A stretch of DNA of 64,000 nt from SPJN01 sp965229935 (lineage in GTDB: Bacteria; Pseudomonadota; Alphaproteobacteria; SPJN01): assembly GCA_965229935.1 (NCBI GenBank), contig CBDDKB010000002.1:1178001-1242000 (forward strand), written 5' to 3'. The first letter of the stretch is position 1, and each line of letters begins with the position of its first letter. Shown here piece after piece: positions 27,271 to 36,410 of the stretch. Below the pieces are notes generated by a model, which worked only from the letters and a program-made list of their open reading frames with translations, was not told where the DNA came from and did no database searches. A program made the position numbers and the translations under genes.

Positions 27271-27446
27271 TATCGACCCCCCAGCCAATTAGGACATATC
27301 TGTTCTGATCGCGATCCTAACAACCGTCTCTTATCAACACCCCACATATGGGTAACATTGAAACCAAACCCCGTAAACCGGGTGTGGGGTCTGTTCGGCA
27401 TAGTTAGCGATGTTTGCCGCCATTTTCGGGCAAAAATTTGAATTTG

Positions 27447-27950
27447 CTATGCCCTCATTAGGTCAATTCTAGCTTGATGTTTACGACGAAACCACGGTGC
27501 AAGTAGTGGCAGATATTCAATTTGAATATCACGAGGCAAATCAAAAAAACTGTGCCCGGTAAGCCCCCTGCACCGCGCAGCGCCGCATTCGCATTTCCAG
27601 CTATCTCCACCGGAATTATTAACTAGGTAATCAAGCGTCAATTGTTCACCGGCCACTATCTTCCGGCGGGCGACCAGCACAATATCATTATCCTGATAGT
27701 CGAGATACGCATTTGGATCACATGAATGATTAAGGTAGCAGTCCGGTTCACCAACCAGATAAAAGCGATCATCAACAACACAAACATGATCACCCCGCTC
27801 TTCATTACTTAGCGGTTCTGTGTCTGTAATTTCGCGCAGTATTGTCCGACTTCGAATTACCTGCGCAGCAGAAAAGCTGGCGAGGGCATAAACCCCTAAC
27901 CCTGCAGCCCCACTGGCCCGAACAAGCAGATCACCAAATCTCTTTTCCAT
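27447..27950 (-). CDS. SET-domain protein (putative protein lysine methyltransferase)
   Basis: A compact 167-aa SET protein. The hallmark motifs are all visible: GLGVYALASFSAAQVI at the start of the domain, YLNHSCDPNAYLDY (the NHSC knot), GEQLTLDYLV, and a post-SET cysteine cluster CECGAARCRG. Such proteins transfer methyl groups from SAM to lysine side chains; bacterial targets are mostly unknown. It is cytoplasmic with no signal. It stands next to tRNA-Phe on the same strand, with 102 bases between them. Bacterial SET genes of this size are usually of old horizontal origin, but base composition here does not stand out. Confidence 0.85.
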   Translation of the reverse strand: MEKRFGDLLVRASGAAGLGVYALASFSAAQVIRSRTILREITDTEPLSNEERGDHVCVVDDRFYLVGEPDCYLNHSCDPNAYLDYQDNDIVLVARRKIVAGEQLTLDYLVNNSGGDSWKCECGAARCRGLTGHSFFDLPRDIQIEYLPLLAPWFRRKHQARIDLMRA

Positions 27951-28052
27951 GACGCCTACTCACCTTAATTTTGATCACATAATGATCTAACATCATCGCC
28001 AAGGCACGATGCAAGCACCGTTGAATAGCTGCTACAATTTCAAGGGAAAGAG

Positions 28053-28128
28053 TGGTGCCCGGGGGCGGGATCGAACCACCGACACTACGATTTTCAGTCG
28101 TATGCTCTACCAACTGAGCTACCCGGGC
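28053..28128 (-). tRNA. tRNA-Phe (GAA)
   Basis: A 76-base cloverleaf on the minus strand with encoded CCA. The acceptor stem pairs GCCCGGG with CCCGGGC, the D-arm has AGCTCAGTTGGTAGAGC, the anticodon loop CTGAAAA gives GAA, and the T-arm is GGTTCGATCC. It lies beyond the rng/yacG/GNAT genes, its usual neighbourhood in alphaproteobacteria. Confidence 0.97.
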
Positions 28129-28249
28129 ACTCTTTATCGCCACCAGCACCTGAATCAGCTGCTGTATTGGCGTGGCGCATCTTGTAGACCATGAACCTGA
28201 CAGGGACAAGCAAAAATCAGGCTAACATTTGGTCGCAGTATGGGCGCAG

Positions 28250-28789
28250 CTATTTCCCCTGATTTGCCTGCCACTCTTCTCGCCTTAACCGCAGGAAAAC
28301 GTGCGGATAGCCCGCATAAACCCCTTGATGGCTAAAGCTAAACCCGTTCTTTTCCATCACCCGGCGGGAGGCGATGTTGGTTACAAGGGTGAAACTCAAA
28401 ATCTCATCTACCTCAAGCACCTCAAAACCCTGTGCGATCAGCTGCCCAGCAACGGTACTGCCGTGCCCCTGCCCCCAAAATTCCGGCATATAGGCATAGC
28501 CAAGCTCAATCACCGAGGCACCATCGATCAATTTGTGACGCAAAAAAGCGCGCCCTGCGAAATGATCCGGCTCGTCCTTCCGAAAGAAGACATACTCGCC
28601 AAAGCCGTGCGCCTGCCAATGGCCAACAGCGCTCGCCAATCGTTGCTTTATGGTTTCTTCGTCAGCAATACCGCCTAGGGTCTTGGTAACCTCTGGGTCC
28701 GTCTGCAACCGGATATAGTGGGGCAAGTCCTCTGCCCTTGCCGGGCAACCGATCAGATGCGCGGTTTCTATCCTTGGCGCAACCAACAC
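28250..28789 (-). CDS. GNAT family N-acetyltransferase (RimJ/RimL-like)
   Basis: A 179-aa acetyltransferase. It begins with the RimJ-type pattern PRIETAHLIGCPARAEDLPH. ELGYAYMPEFWGQGHGSTVAGQLI contains the acetyl-CoA-binding Q-G-H-G-x-A-like loop, followed by TLVTNIASRRVMEKNGFSF, also typical. The substrate may be a protein N-terminus or a small amine. The start codon is GTG at 28789 with AGGG ahead. It begins 5 bases after the yacG stop, so it is the distal gene of the housekeeping operon. Confidence 0.85.
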   Translation of the reverse strand: MLVAPRIETAHLIGCPARAEDLPHYIRLQTDPEVTKTLGGIADEETIKQRLASAVGHWQAHGFGEYVFFRKDEPDHFAGRAFLRHKLIDGASVIELGYAYMPEFWGQGHGSTVAGQLIAQGFEVLEVDEILSFTLVTNIASRRVMEKNGFSFSHQGVYAGYPHVFLRLRREEWQANQGK

Positions 28790-28794
28790 GGACT

Positions 28795-28986
28795 TTATTC
28801 CCTGTCATCGCGCGCCTGACGCGCTGCCCGGGCTGCTTCAAGGTCAATTATGTCGGGATCAACAGGCTCCCCCGCAACACGATACTTGTCCCCCAACCAA
28901 TTGCCTAGGTCTATATCTGCACAGCGACGCGAGCAAAATGGCTTGTAGGTAGGGTCTACCGGTTTCTGACAAAGCGGGCAGGCCAT
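28795..28986 (-). CDS. yacG: DNA gyrase inhibitor YacG
   Basis: A 63-aa zinc protein with cysteines 3, 6, 18 and 22 (CPLC ... CSRRC) followed by ADIDLGNWL, the signature of YacG, which binds the GyrB C-terminal region and limits gyrase activity. Its ATG overlaps the rng stop by one base (TAATG), indicating translational coupling. The C-terminal ~30 residues are charged and variable, as usual. Confidence 0.95.
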   Translation of the reverse strand: MACPLCQKPVDPTYKPFCSRRCADIDLGNWLGDKYRVAGEPVDPDIIDLEAARAARQARDDRE

Positions 28987-30542
28987 TATTGTGGCGTCAC
29001 AACAAAATAGTCTCGCCCATGACGCGTTTCGGGCCGTAAGGTGAGCGAGCTGCCGATGCGTCCGCGAATGTCACCCATGATCGTGCCATTGCGCGCCTCT
29101 AACCATGAAATCACATCAGGATGCGCCTGCAGCACCAGCGGTTTGCCCGGCATGGCACGTGCCTCAGCCTCTGCCCTACGGATGGCATCATTCGCAATTG
29201 TGGACACTGTTCTGATACGTCCATGGCCATGACAGGGCCTGCAAGGCTCCGTCATCAATCGGGCCAATGGTTCACGCACGCGCTTTCGCGTCATCTCAAC
29301 AAGGCCAAATTCTGACATTCCTGAAATTTGCGTGGGGGAGCGGCCACGTTCTGCGCCCTTCTCCAACTCTTCAATCACGCGCGCGATATTTGCTGGGTCT
29401 TCCATATGGATGAAGTCGATAACAATCAATCCGCCGATGCCGCGCAATCGCACTTGCCGCATAATTTCGCGCGCCGCATCAACATTGGTGCGCACGGATG
29501 TTTCTTCAAGCCCTGTGCCCCCCACATATGAGCCTGAGTTGACATCAACCGCGGTCAAAGCCTCTGTCGTTTCGACGGTGATCCACCCCCCATGAGGCAG
29601 GGCCACACGCTCCGACAAGGCGGTTTCGATCTCATACTCAATGTCGTAAAGCTCAAAGATCGGAAAATCGCTTTTGTGCATTAAAATGCGGTCATGCGCC
29701 TCTGGCATATGTTCTTTTGCATAACGACGCGCCTCGTTAAAGGCATCAAAATCATCAACCAACACACGGCTGGTTTCTTCATCCACATGATCGCGCAAGG
29801 TTTGCGCCACAGGATCAAGGTCAAGAAACAGCGCACTAGGGACCTTGGCAGATTGAAGTTTGACCTGAATTTCGCGCCATGCATCGCGCAAATAGCGCGC
29901 GTCCTCATAAATTTCCTCAGGGGATGACGAAAGGGCTGCTGTACGCACGATATAGCCGCCGCCGCGGCCATCTACGCCATACCCGTTTGCATTTTTGGGC
30001 GCAGACTTGTCCGTGTGATTGTCGCCCGATTCATAATCAGCATTGATCATGTCTTCGAGCATATTGGTCAAACGCTCCCGGTCTTCTTCCTTATCAATCC
30101 GGCGGGACAGTGCGACCCCTGATTGATTAGGCACATGCACCAAAAGCCGCCCCGGGATTGTAACATTTGCAGATAGGCGCGCGCCCTTGTCACCAATCGG
30201 GTCTTTCACGGCCTGCACTAGAATAATTTCACCTTCATGGACACAGCGTGCAATGGGCGGCAGCCCATCTTCGTCATAGCCTGCAAGTTCTGCTAGGCAC
30301 TGTGCCTCACGCGCGCCAAGAAAGCCGGCGCGTTCCAATCCAATTTCAACGAATGCTGCCTGCATGCCCGGCAAAACACGCTGCACGCGACCTAAATAGA
30401 TATTGCCGATGACAGAATGTCCTGCGCGGCCCGCACTGTCCTCGTCCTTCCGTTCAAGGATCAATTCCTGCAAGCGGGCATCTTCGATAAGGGCAACGCG
30501 GGTTTCACCCGCCCCAACATTAATCAGGACTTCTTTTTGCAT
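28986..30542 (-). CDS. rng: Ribonuclease G/E family endoribonuclease
   Basis: A 518-aa single-strand-specific endoribonuclease acting in rRNA maturation and RNA decay. An S1-type RNA-binding domain (GNIYLGRVQRVLPGMQAAFVEIG) is inside the N-terminal half. The catalytic aspartates lie in TAVDVNSGSYVGGTG and LIVIDFIHMEDPAN. The zinc-link pair is in EPCRPCHGHGRIRT. The protein lacks the long acidic C-terminal scaffold of RNase E, so RNase G is the better name. It stands after maf and before yacG, the conserved alphaproteobacterial order. Confidence 0.93.
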   Translation of the reverse strand: MQKEVLINVGAGETRVALIEDARLQELILERKDEDSAGRAGHSVIGNIYLGRVQRVLPGMQAAFVEIGLERAGFLGAREAQCLAELAGYDEDGLPPIARCVHEGEIILVQAVKDPIGDKGARLSANVTIPGRLLVHVPNQSGVALSRRIDKEEDRERLTNMLEDMINADYESGDNHTDKSAPKNANGYGVDGRGGGYIVRTAALSSSPEEIYEDARYLRDAWREIQVKLQSAKVPSALFLDLDPVAQTLRDHVDEETSRVLVDDFDAFNEARRYAKEHMPEAHDRILMHKSDFPIFELYDIEYEIETALSERVALPHGGWITVETTEALTAVDVNSGSYVGGTGLEETSVRTNVDAAREIMRQVRLRGIGGLIVIDFIHMEDPANIARVIEELEKGAERGRSPTQISGMSEFGLVEMTRKRVREPLARLMTEPCRPCHGHGRIRTVSTIANDAIRRAEAEARAMPGKPLVLQAHPDVISWLEARNGTIMGDIRGRIGSSLTLRPETRHGRDYFVVTPQ

Positions 30543-30615
30543 CAGCCAGTCTAAGGTTCTTTATGATTCTGAATAGTAACATTAGAGACTATTGGGCCTT
30601 AACCCATTCCCAAGG

Positions 30616-31212
30616 TCAAGGGAGGATATAGCCATTTCCACGCAAAAGCGCAGCCGTCTCATATAATGGCAGTCCAACAACATTGGTGTAGCTGCCCTGA
30701 ATATCAATAACAAAGGCCCCGGCCCGCCCCTGAATGGCATAGCCACCTGCCAACCCGCGCCATTCGCCGCTGGCTAGATATGATGCCCGTTCTTCATCAC
30801 TGATGCGTTTCATCCGGACGCGCGTTTCAACAGTACGTGTACGGCAGGTCCCATCAGGACTAATCAAAGAAATCGCGGAATAGACCCGATGCCTACGTCC
30901 GGACAATAAATTCAGAAAGACGCCAGCCTCATCCTCTGTTTCGGGCTTACCTAGATTGCGCCGCCCGACACAGACAGTTGTGTCAGAGCCAAGCACAAAA
31001 CTGTCGGGATGGTCCGCTGCGACATGGGCAGCCTTCGCGGCTGCCAGTCGCGCCACAAGATTGCGCGGCTGTTCCCCTTCAAGGGGGGTTTCGTCAATAT
31101 CCGCCGGAACAATTGCCGAAGGCTCTATCCCAATTTGGGCGAGCAGGTCGCGCCGCCGCGGGCTGGCACTGGCCAAAACAAGCGGAGGGTTTGCGGACAC
31201 AGAATCGCTCAA
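30616..31212 (-). CDS. maf: Maf-type nucleoside triphosphate pyrophosphatase
   Basis: A 198-aa Maf family protein, a house-cleaning enzyme that hydrolyses non-canonical or pyrimidine nucleotides to monophosphates. The N-terminal LVLASASPRRRDLLAQIG, VLGSDTTVCVGRRNLGKP, LLSGRRHRVYSAISL and GGYAIQGRAGAFV are all family signatures. The start is probably TTG at 31212 or the GTG at 31200; no ATG is available. It begins 7 bases after infA. Confidence 0.95.
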   Translation of the reverse strand: MSDSVSANPPLVLASASPRRRDLLAQIGIEPSAIVPADIDETPLEGEQPRNLVARLAAAKAAHVAADHPDSFVLGSDTTVCVGRRNLGKPETEDEAGVFLNLLSGRRHRVYSAISLISPDGTCRTRTVETRVRMKRISDEERASYLASGEWRGLAGGYAIQGRAGAFVIDIQGSYTNVVGLPLYETAALLRGNGYILP

Positions 31213-31219
31213 GAAAAGC

Positions 31220-31438
31220 CTACTTGTAGCGGTAGGTGATACGACCTTTGGTCAGGTCATAGGGGGTCATTTCAACCAGCACCTTGTCGCCAGCCAGAAC
31301 GCGAATGCGGTTTTTGCGCATTTTACCAGCGGTGTGGCACAGCACTTCATGTTCGTTTTCAAGCTTCACGCGAAAAGTCGCGTTCGGCAAAACCTCGGAG
31401 ACGACGCCGCCGATCTCAAGCAATTCTTCTTTGGCCAT
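31220..31438 (-). CDS. infA: Translation initiation factor IF-1
   Basis: The 72-aa product is standard IF-1, a single OB-fold protein that binds the ribosomal A site during initiation. MAKEELLEIGGVVSEVLPNA, ENEHEVLCHTAGKMRKNRIR and the C-terminal GRITYRYK are nearly invariant in alphaproteobacteria. It stands upstream of maf; 142 bases separate it from the phosphatase gene, and its promoter is probably there. Confidence 0.99.
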   Translation of the reverse strand: MAKEELLEIGGVVSEVLPNATFRVKLENEHEVLCHTAGKMRKNRIRVLAGDKVLVEMTPYDLTKGRITYRYK

Positions 31439-31580
31439 ATATCCTTGTCCAAATTCTGTTGTTGGGGGTCAAAAATCATGACCATCGCAAATTGCTGCGG
31501 AATGTGGCCAAAAACCGGGAGAAAATCAAGCCTGACGGCCCCGTCTTTACGTCGCGGGCTATTTAAGGGGCGCAATCCCG

Positions 31581-32096
31581 CTATTGGGGCGTCAAACGCT
31601 CCCTAATTCGCGCCTCCAGCGCATCGCGGAGGGACCGGAAAAGCTCAAGCTTTTGCGCGCGGCTGCCCCCTTCCAAGGCGGCAGCAGGGTCCATGGTTGG
31701 CCAATATTCAACATCACAGGCCATTGTGTCGGTCAACGCCACCGCATTGTGCTGGGCATGGGGTGATAAGGTCACAATCAAATCAAAGCTTGTATCTTCC
31801 AAATCATCGAATGTTTTGGGCCTGTGATCCGACATATCAATGCCGCGTTCCTTCATCACTTCGACGATAAAGGGGTTGATGGGTTCTGCCTTCACCCCTA
31901 CCGAATCGACATAAACCCGTCCGCCAGTCACATCTTTGGCAAGCGCAGCGGCCATAGGACTACGAATGGAATTAAACGTGCAGGCAAACAGGACGGCATC
32001 CGGGTCTTTTACCGGCGCATCCTCGCCGGGCAAGATTTGCTGATGGGCCTTGCCCAAAACAGGCGGTGCAAACCCCATGCGAGAGCGCCCGGTCAT
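31581..32096 (-). CDS. Low molecular weight protein-tyrosine phosphatase / arsenate reductase-like protein
   Basis: A 171-aa protein with the LMW-PTP P-loop near residue 38: FACTFNSIRSPMAAAL gives C-x5-R-S. VTLSPHAQHNAVAL and the DVEYWPTMDPA block are also typical. These enzymes form a cysteinyl-phosphate or, in the arsenate reductase branch, reduce arsenate; position alone in this housekeeping run favours a general phosphatase. The ATG has TAGGGCG just ahead and follows the UPF0262 stop by 4 bases. Confidence 0.85.
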   Translation of the reverse strand: MTGRSRMGFAPPVLGKAHQQILPGEDAPVKDPDAVLFACTFNSIRSPMAAALAKDVTGGRVYVDSVGVKAEPINPFIVEVMKERGIDMSDHRPKTFDDLEDTSFDLIVTLSPHAQHNAVALTDTMACDVEYWPTMDPAAALEGGSRAQKLELFRSLRDALEARIRERLTPQ

Positions 32097-32100
32097 CGCC

Positions 32101-32589
32101 CTAGCCCCTTAGGTGCAAGACACAAATTAGGGTGAACAAGCGTCGCGCGGTACCGTGATCAACTTCAATCTTTCCCGCCAATCGTTCCTGCAGCAGGGTT
32201 GATCCTTCATTGTGCAGGCCCCGACGGCCCATATCGATCGCCTCGATCTGGGCGGGGCTGGCTGTTTTGATGGCCTGATAATAGGATTCACAAATATCCC
32301 AATAGTCGCGCACAATCCGCCTAAATGGCGACAAGGCCAGCAAAACATGCCCCGCCTGTGTGCCGTCTGCACCTTTAATGTCAAAGACCAAGCGGCGTTC
32401 GACAATTGATAGCGTCAGATCATAAGGCCCCGGCGCTCCCTGCAGTTTTTCAGACACAGGGGAAAAGCTGTTTTCTTCGAGCAGATCAAAGATCGCTACC
32501 TTCCGCTCATGATCAATGTCCGGGTTCAATGGGACTCCGGTGCTTTCATCAAGCGTGATATTCGAGATTGATTGTGGACCTTCAGGCAT
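32101..32589 (-). CDS. UPF0262 family protein
   Basis: A 162-aa protein of unknown function found almost only in alphaproteobacteria, nearly always between hisD and the LMW phosphatase as here. Family features visible are SNITLDESTG near the N-terminus, YDLTLSIVERRLVFDI, LLALSPFRRIVRDYWDICES and GRRGLHNEGSTLLQERL. It is cytoplasmic, with no signal or membrane segment. No biochemical role can be assigned. Confidence 0.92.
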   Translation of the reverse strand: MPEGPQSISNITLDESTGVPLNPDIDHERKVAIFDLLEENSFSPVSEKLQGAPGPYDLTLSIVERRLVFDIKGADGTQAGHVLLALSPFRRIVRDYWDICESYYQAIKTASPAQIEAIDMGRRGLHNEGSTLLQERLAGKIEVDHGTARRLFTLICVLHLRG

Positions 32590-32650
32590 AGTCAGCTTTG
32601 TCAGTGCAAATCAGGGTGGCGATGCAAATCAGTCCCCACCTTGCCACCTC

Positions 32651-33958
32651 TTAATCGCGCTGCCAAGGCATGTTCAGCCTGATTGCAACAGAAAGCGCAT
32701 GGGCATCAAGCCCCTCCTCCTGCGCAAGGCGCACGGCAGCGCCGCCCACCTGGCGCAACCCATCAGGTCCGCAATTCAGGATTGAGCTACGTTTTAGGAA
32801 ATCCAGCACATTGAGGCCCGACGCAAACCGTGCAGTTCGCGAAGTTGGCAGGACATGATTGGGGCCCGCGAGATAATCCCCCACAGCCTCAGGCGTGTGA
32901 CGACCCATAAAAATGGACCCGGCATGTTTAAACTTGGGCAACAACCCCTCAGGCTCGTCAACGGCAAGCTCAATATGTTCAGGCGCCAAGGGGTCAATCA
33001 ATGCGCAAGCTTCGTCAATATCGGACGCAACTATCACCGCGCCAAATTCATCCCAGCTTTTGCGGGCAATATCCGCGCGGGGCAGAACTTCCAAATGGGC
33101 CTCCACAGCCGCGATAACACTTTCCGCAAACCCTGCATCTGTTGTGATCAGGATTGACTGTGCAATTTCGTCATGTTCGGCTTGGCTCAACAAATCGGCC
33201 GCGATCCAGCTTGGGTCTGACTTGTCATCGCTGACAACAAGAATTTCAGACGGCCCGGCAATCATATCGATACCGACTTGCCCAAACACTTGCCGCTTGG
33301 CTTCTGCCACAAAGGCATTGCCCGGCCCCGTAATCTGATCAACCCGCGCGATCGTTTGGGTGCCATAGGCCAGCGCCGCAATCGCCTGCGCGCCACCAAC
33401 CCTGTAAATTTCATCAATCCCGGCAATATGGGCCGCTGCGAGAATAACGGGGTTCACCACCCCGTCCGGCGTCGGCACAACCATGGCAATACGCGGCACA
33501 CCCGCAACCTTTGCCGGGACAGCATTCATCAAAAGCGAGCTGGGGTAAGCTGCCAAACCACCTGGCACATAAAGGCCCACTGCATCAACAGGTGTCCAGC
33601 GGTGACCAAGCGTTATACCTGCGTCGTCAGTAAACAACCCATCGTCGGGCATTTGTTTTTCATGATAGGCGCGAATACGTGCCGCTGCCAATTCCAGCGC
33701 CTGCCGCAAGCTTGGCTCACACGCATCATAGGCCGCCTGAATGTCAGCAACCGGAACCGCCATGCCCGCGCCACGCAGATCAAAGCGATCAAATTTTTCT
33801 GTCAGCTCAAACAGCGCGTCATCACCACGGGCGCGCACATCCGCAATGATTGAACGGACCGCATCGGCAACATCAACTTCCCCCTCGCGACGCAAATTGA
33901 CCAGCGCGTCATAGGCCGCGCGGAAATCTGCATCAGATGTGTTCAACAATTGGGGCAT
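32651..33958 (-). CDS. hisD: Histidinol dehydrogenase
   Basis: HisD catalyses the last two NAD-dependent oxidations of histidine synthesis, L-histidinol to L-histidine. The 435-aa product has the signature block around DLLSQAEHDEIAQSILIT, QITGPGNAFVAEAKRQV, AGPSEILVVSDD and the zinc/substrate region TSRTARFASGLNVLDF. The open frame starts at a TTG at 33979; the ATG at 33958 (MPQLLNTSD) is the likely start, leaving only a short untranslated gap after DUF2948. No other his gene is here. Confidence 0.97.
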   Translation of the reverse strand: MPQLLNTSDADFRAAYDALVNLRREGEVDVADAVRSIIADVRARGDDALFELTEKFDRFDLRGAGMAVPVADIQAAYDACEPSLRQALELAAARIRAYHEKQMPDDGLFTDDAGITLGHRWTPVDAVGLYVPGGLAAYPSSLLMNAVPAKVAGVPRIAMVVPTPDGVVNPVILAAAHIAGIDEIYRVGGAQAIAALAYGTQTIARVDQITGPGNAFVAEAKRQVFGQVGIDMIAGPSEILVVSDDKSDPSWIAADLLSQAEHDEIAQSILITTDAGFAESVIAAVEAHLEVLPRADIARKSWDEFGAVIVASDIDEACALIDPLAPEHIELAVDEPEGLLPKFKHAGSIFMGRHTPEAVGDYLAGPNHVLPTSRTARFASGLNVLDFLKRSSILNCGPDGLRQVGGAAVRLAQEEGLDAHALSVAIRLNMPWQRD

Positions 33959-33975
33959 CGGTCTATCTAAACAAC

Positions 33976-34473
33976 TCAACGATCAAGGTCATGGTCGGGG
34001 CGAACCGGCGTTTTCCAAGGTTCACCCTTATCCGTCAGGTAAATATCCAGCGCTTCGACGCTAAGGCGAACGGCCATAGCATCTGCGCATTCAAGCTGTA
34101 GCGCAAACGGCCCCGACGGGTCGTCCCCCAAAGGTGTCGCAGTCAACGCCAAGAGGTCGAGCACTTTTGCCTTATCATCCAATGAAAAGCCCCGCACCTT
34201 AACGTCAGAAACATTATCGATATGAAGCAGTGCGCGCGTCCGCGAGAATGGCTCAGGATCAGCACGCCCGAACAGGCGGGCGAAAAACCCAGCCTTTTTC
34301 GTAACTGCCTCGTCCAGCTCTTCCCAGGCAAAGCGCGCCAAGGCTGCCACAAACCGCTTTTGCGATGGCAAATAGGCCATTTCACCCACTATCAGCGCAG
34401 CGTCCTGCACCAAGGCGGACACGATCGCCAAATCGTCATTATCCTGCGCATGAAGCCGGATCGCCGACGCCAT
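33976..34473 (-). CDS. DUF2948 family protein
   Basis: A 165-aa protein between murA and hisD, the standard place for DUF2948 in alphaproteobacteria. Recognisable parts are the early LHAQDNDDLAIVSALVQDA, VGEMAYLPSQKRFVAALARF and, near the C-terminus, LQLECADAMAVRLSVEALDIYLTD (in two blocks). Its ATG overlaps the murA stop (TGATG), so it is translationally coupled to murA. The function is unknown. Confidence 0.9.
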   Translation of the reverse strand: MASAIRLHAQDNDDLAIVSALVQDAALIVGEMAYLPSQKRFVAALARFAWEELDEAVTKKAGFFARLFGRADPEPFSRTRALLHIDNVSDVKVRGFSLDDKAKVLDLLALTATPLGDDPSGPFALQLECADAMAVRLSVEALDIYLTDKGEPWKTPVRPDHDLDR

Positions 34474-35762
34474 CAGAACGTCCTTTCGTCACTGACGCGC
34501 TCAACCAGCGCACCAACAGCGGTAAGCTTTTCTTCAAGCCGCTCATAACCACGATCAAGATGATACACCCGATTGACTTCGGTCACCCCTTCAGCACCAA
34601 GCCCCGCAATCACTAAAGAGGATGAGGCACGTAGATCTGTCGCCATGACAGGCGCGCCAACCAATCGGTCCACACCGCGCACCAAGGATGACGCACCGTG
34701 AACCGTAACATCGGCGCCCATACGCACCAATTCGGGCACATGCATGAAGCGATTTTCAAAAATAGTCTCGGTGATCATGGCGGCACCTTCTGCACGCGCC
34801 ATCAAGGCCATTAATTGCGCCTGCATATCGGTCGGAAATCCGGGATAAGGCTGGGTTTCAATATCGACACCACGGACACGCCCTGTCATCGCGATACGCA
34901 GGGTGCGATCCCCCTCCTCTACCGTAACGCCTGCATCACGTAACAGGCTGGTTACAGCCTCAAGCGCGGTGGGATCAACATGGGTTAATGTGACATCGCC
35001 TTCTGTGATTGCGGCGGCCATCATATAGGTCCCTGCCTCAATCCTATCTGGGATCACGCGTTCGTCCGCGCCGTGAAGCTCATCAACGCCTTCAACTGTC
35101 AGGGTGTCAGTGCCCTTGCCGCTGATCTTGGCCCCCATACTGTTCAGGCAATGAACGAGATCACCGATTTCAGGCTCTCGCGCTGCATTTTCGATGATGG
35201 TCTGCCCTTTGGCGAGCGCCGCTGCCATCAGCAAATTCTCCGTCGCACCGACAGAGACTTTGGGGAAGGTCACACGGTTACCAACCAGCCCTTTGGGTGC
35301 GCTGACATTGACGTAGCCGCCCTCAAGCTCAACCTCTGCCCCCAGACGTTCCATCGCATTCAGGTGCAGATCAACTGGGCGCGTCCCGATCGCACAGCCG
35401 CCTGGCAGACTGACCTTGGCGCGGCCATAACGGGCAAGCAATGGCCCCATTACGAGGATAGAAGCACGCATGGTGCGCACCAGATCATAGGGCGCCGTTG
35501 TTTCTGTGATATTCGCCGCAGTCAGCGTTAGCCGACGTCCGCCATTTTCTTCGGTCACATCGCCGCCCGTAGCCTCAACCCCCAAGGTTTCAACAAGGCG
35601 TGTCATCGTCTTGATGTCAGCAAGGCTGGGCAGATTGTTCAGCGTCAGGGGTTTGTCTGTCAGCAGGCAGGCCGCAATCAATGGCAATGCAGCGTTCTTA
35701 GCCCCACTGATAGGAATAGTACCTGAAAGGCGCTGGCCGCCCGTGATGCGAATACGATCCAT
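34473..35762 (-). CDS. murA: UDP-N-acetylglucosamine 1-carboxyvinyltransferase
   Basis: MurA adds enolpyruvate from PEP to UDP-GlcNAc, the first committed step of peptidoglycan synthesis, in the cytoplasm. The 429-aa product has ISGAKNAALPLIAACL with the substrate lysine 22/asparagine 23, and the flexible loop LPGGCAIGTRPVDLH with the catalytic cysteine, the residue that fosfomycin modifies. The cysteine is intact, so no natural aspartate-type resistance. It starts 10 bases after dcd. Confidence 0.98.
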   Translation of the reverse strand: MDRIRITGGQRLSGTIPISGAKNAALPLIAACLLTDKPLTLNNLPSLADIKTMTRLVETLGVEATGGDVTEENGGRRLTLTAANITETTAPYDLVRTMRASILVMGPLLARYGRAKVSLPGGCAIGTRPVDLHLNAMERLGAEVELEGGYVNVSAPKGLVGNRVTFPKVSVGATENLLMAAALAKGQTIIENAAREPEIGDLVHCLNSMGAKISGKGTDTLTVEGVDELHGADERVIPDRIEAGTYMMAAAITEGDVTLTHVDPTALEAVTSLLRDAGVTVEEGDRTLRIAMTGRVRGVDIETQPYPGFPTDMQAQLMALMARAEGAAMITETIFENRFMHVPELVRMGADVTVHGASSLVRGVDRLVGAPVMATDLRASSSLVIAGLGAEGVTEVNRVYHLDRGYERLEEKLTAVGALVERVSDERTF

Positions 35763-35771
35763 TGATCTGCC

Positions 35772-36326
35772 CTAAAGCCGGGGGGCTGTCACGCCGGTTT
35801 GCCCCTGATACTTGCCCGACCGATCACGATAGGACACCTCGCATTCCGATTCCCCTTTTAAGAACAGGAATTGGCAGGCGCCTTCATTGGCATAAATCTT
35901 TGCAGGTAACGGAGTTGTGTTAGAAAACTCAAGCGTTACATGACCTTCCCATTCAGGCTCCAACGGGGTCACATTCACGATAATCCCACACCGGGCATAG
36001 GTAGACTTGCCAAGGCAAATCACCAGCGTATCACGCGGGATACGGAAATATTCCACCGTGCGCGCCAACACAAATGAATTTGGCGGGATCACGCAAACAT
36101 CGGTCTTCCGGTCAACAAACCCATCGGCTGAAAAATCCTTTGGATCGACAACAGCAGAATCGACATTGGTGAAAATTTTGAACTCATCTGCGACCCGTGC
36201 ATCATAGCCATATGAACTAAGCCCATAGGAGATCACGCCGTCACGCTTTTGCGCCTCGACAAACGGTTCAATCATGCCCTGTTTCTGGGCCTGCTCTCTG
36301 ATCCAGTGATCCGGTTGAATTCCCAT
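35772..36326 (-). CDS. dcd: dCTP deaminase
   Basis: Dcd deaminates dCTP to dUTP for thymidylate synthesis. The 184-aa protein contains KSTYARCGIIVNVTPLEPEW and GHVTLEFSNTTPLPAKIYAN, the trimer core with the catalytic glutamate, and ends SGKYQGQTGVTAPRL. It starts the murA-to-yacG run on the minus strand; about 85 bases upstream, before the small protein gene, would hold the promoter. Confidence 0.97.
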   Translation of the reverse strand: MGIQPDHWIREQAQKQGMIEPFVEAQKRDGVISYGLSSYGYDARVADEFKIFTNVDSAVVDPKDFSADGFVDRKTDVCVIPPNSFVLARTVEYFRIPRDTLVICLGKSTYARCGIIVNVTPLEPEWEGHVTLEFSNTTPLPAKIYANEGACQFLFLKGESECEVSYRDRSGKYQGQTGVTAPRL

Positions 36327-36410
36327 CTGATCCCCATGTGATTATTTCGGCGAGCGGTCATATAGACCGTGAGTCGTAGAGTGCAATAATGGCGGGCTTG
36401 TGTCCGCTTG

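Noticed and set aside
33278..33853. 191-codon plus-strand frame opposite hisD
   Set aside because: hisD is certain on the other strand; this frame is basic and low-complexity like other shadows.
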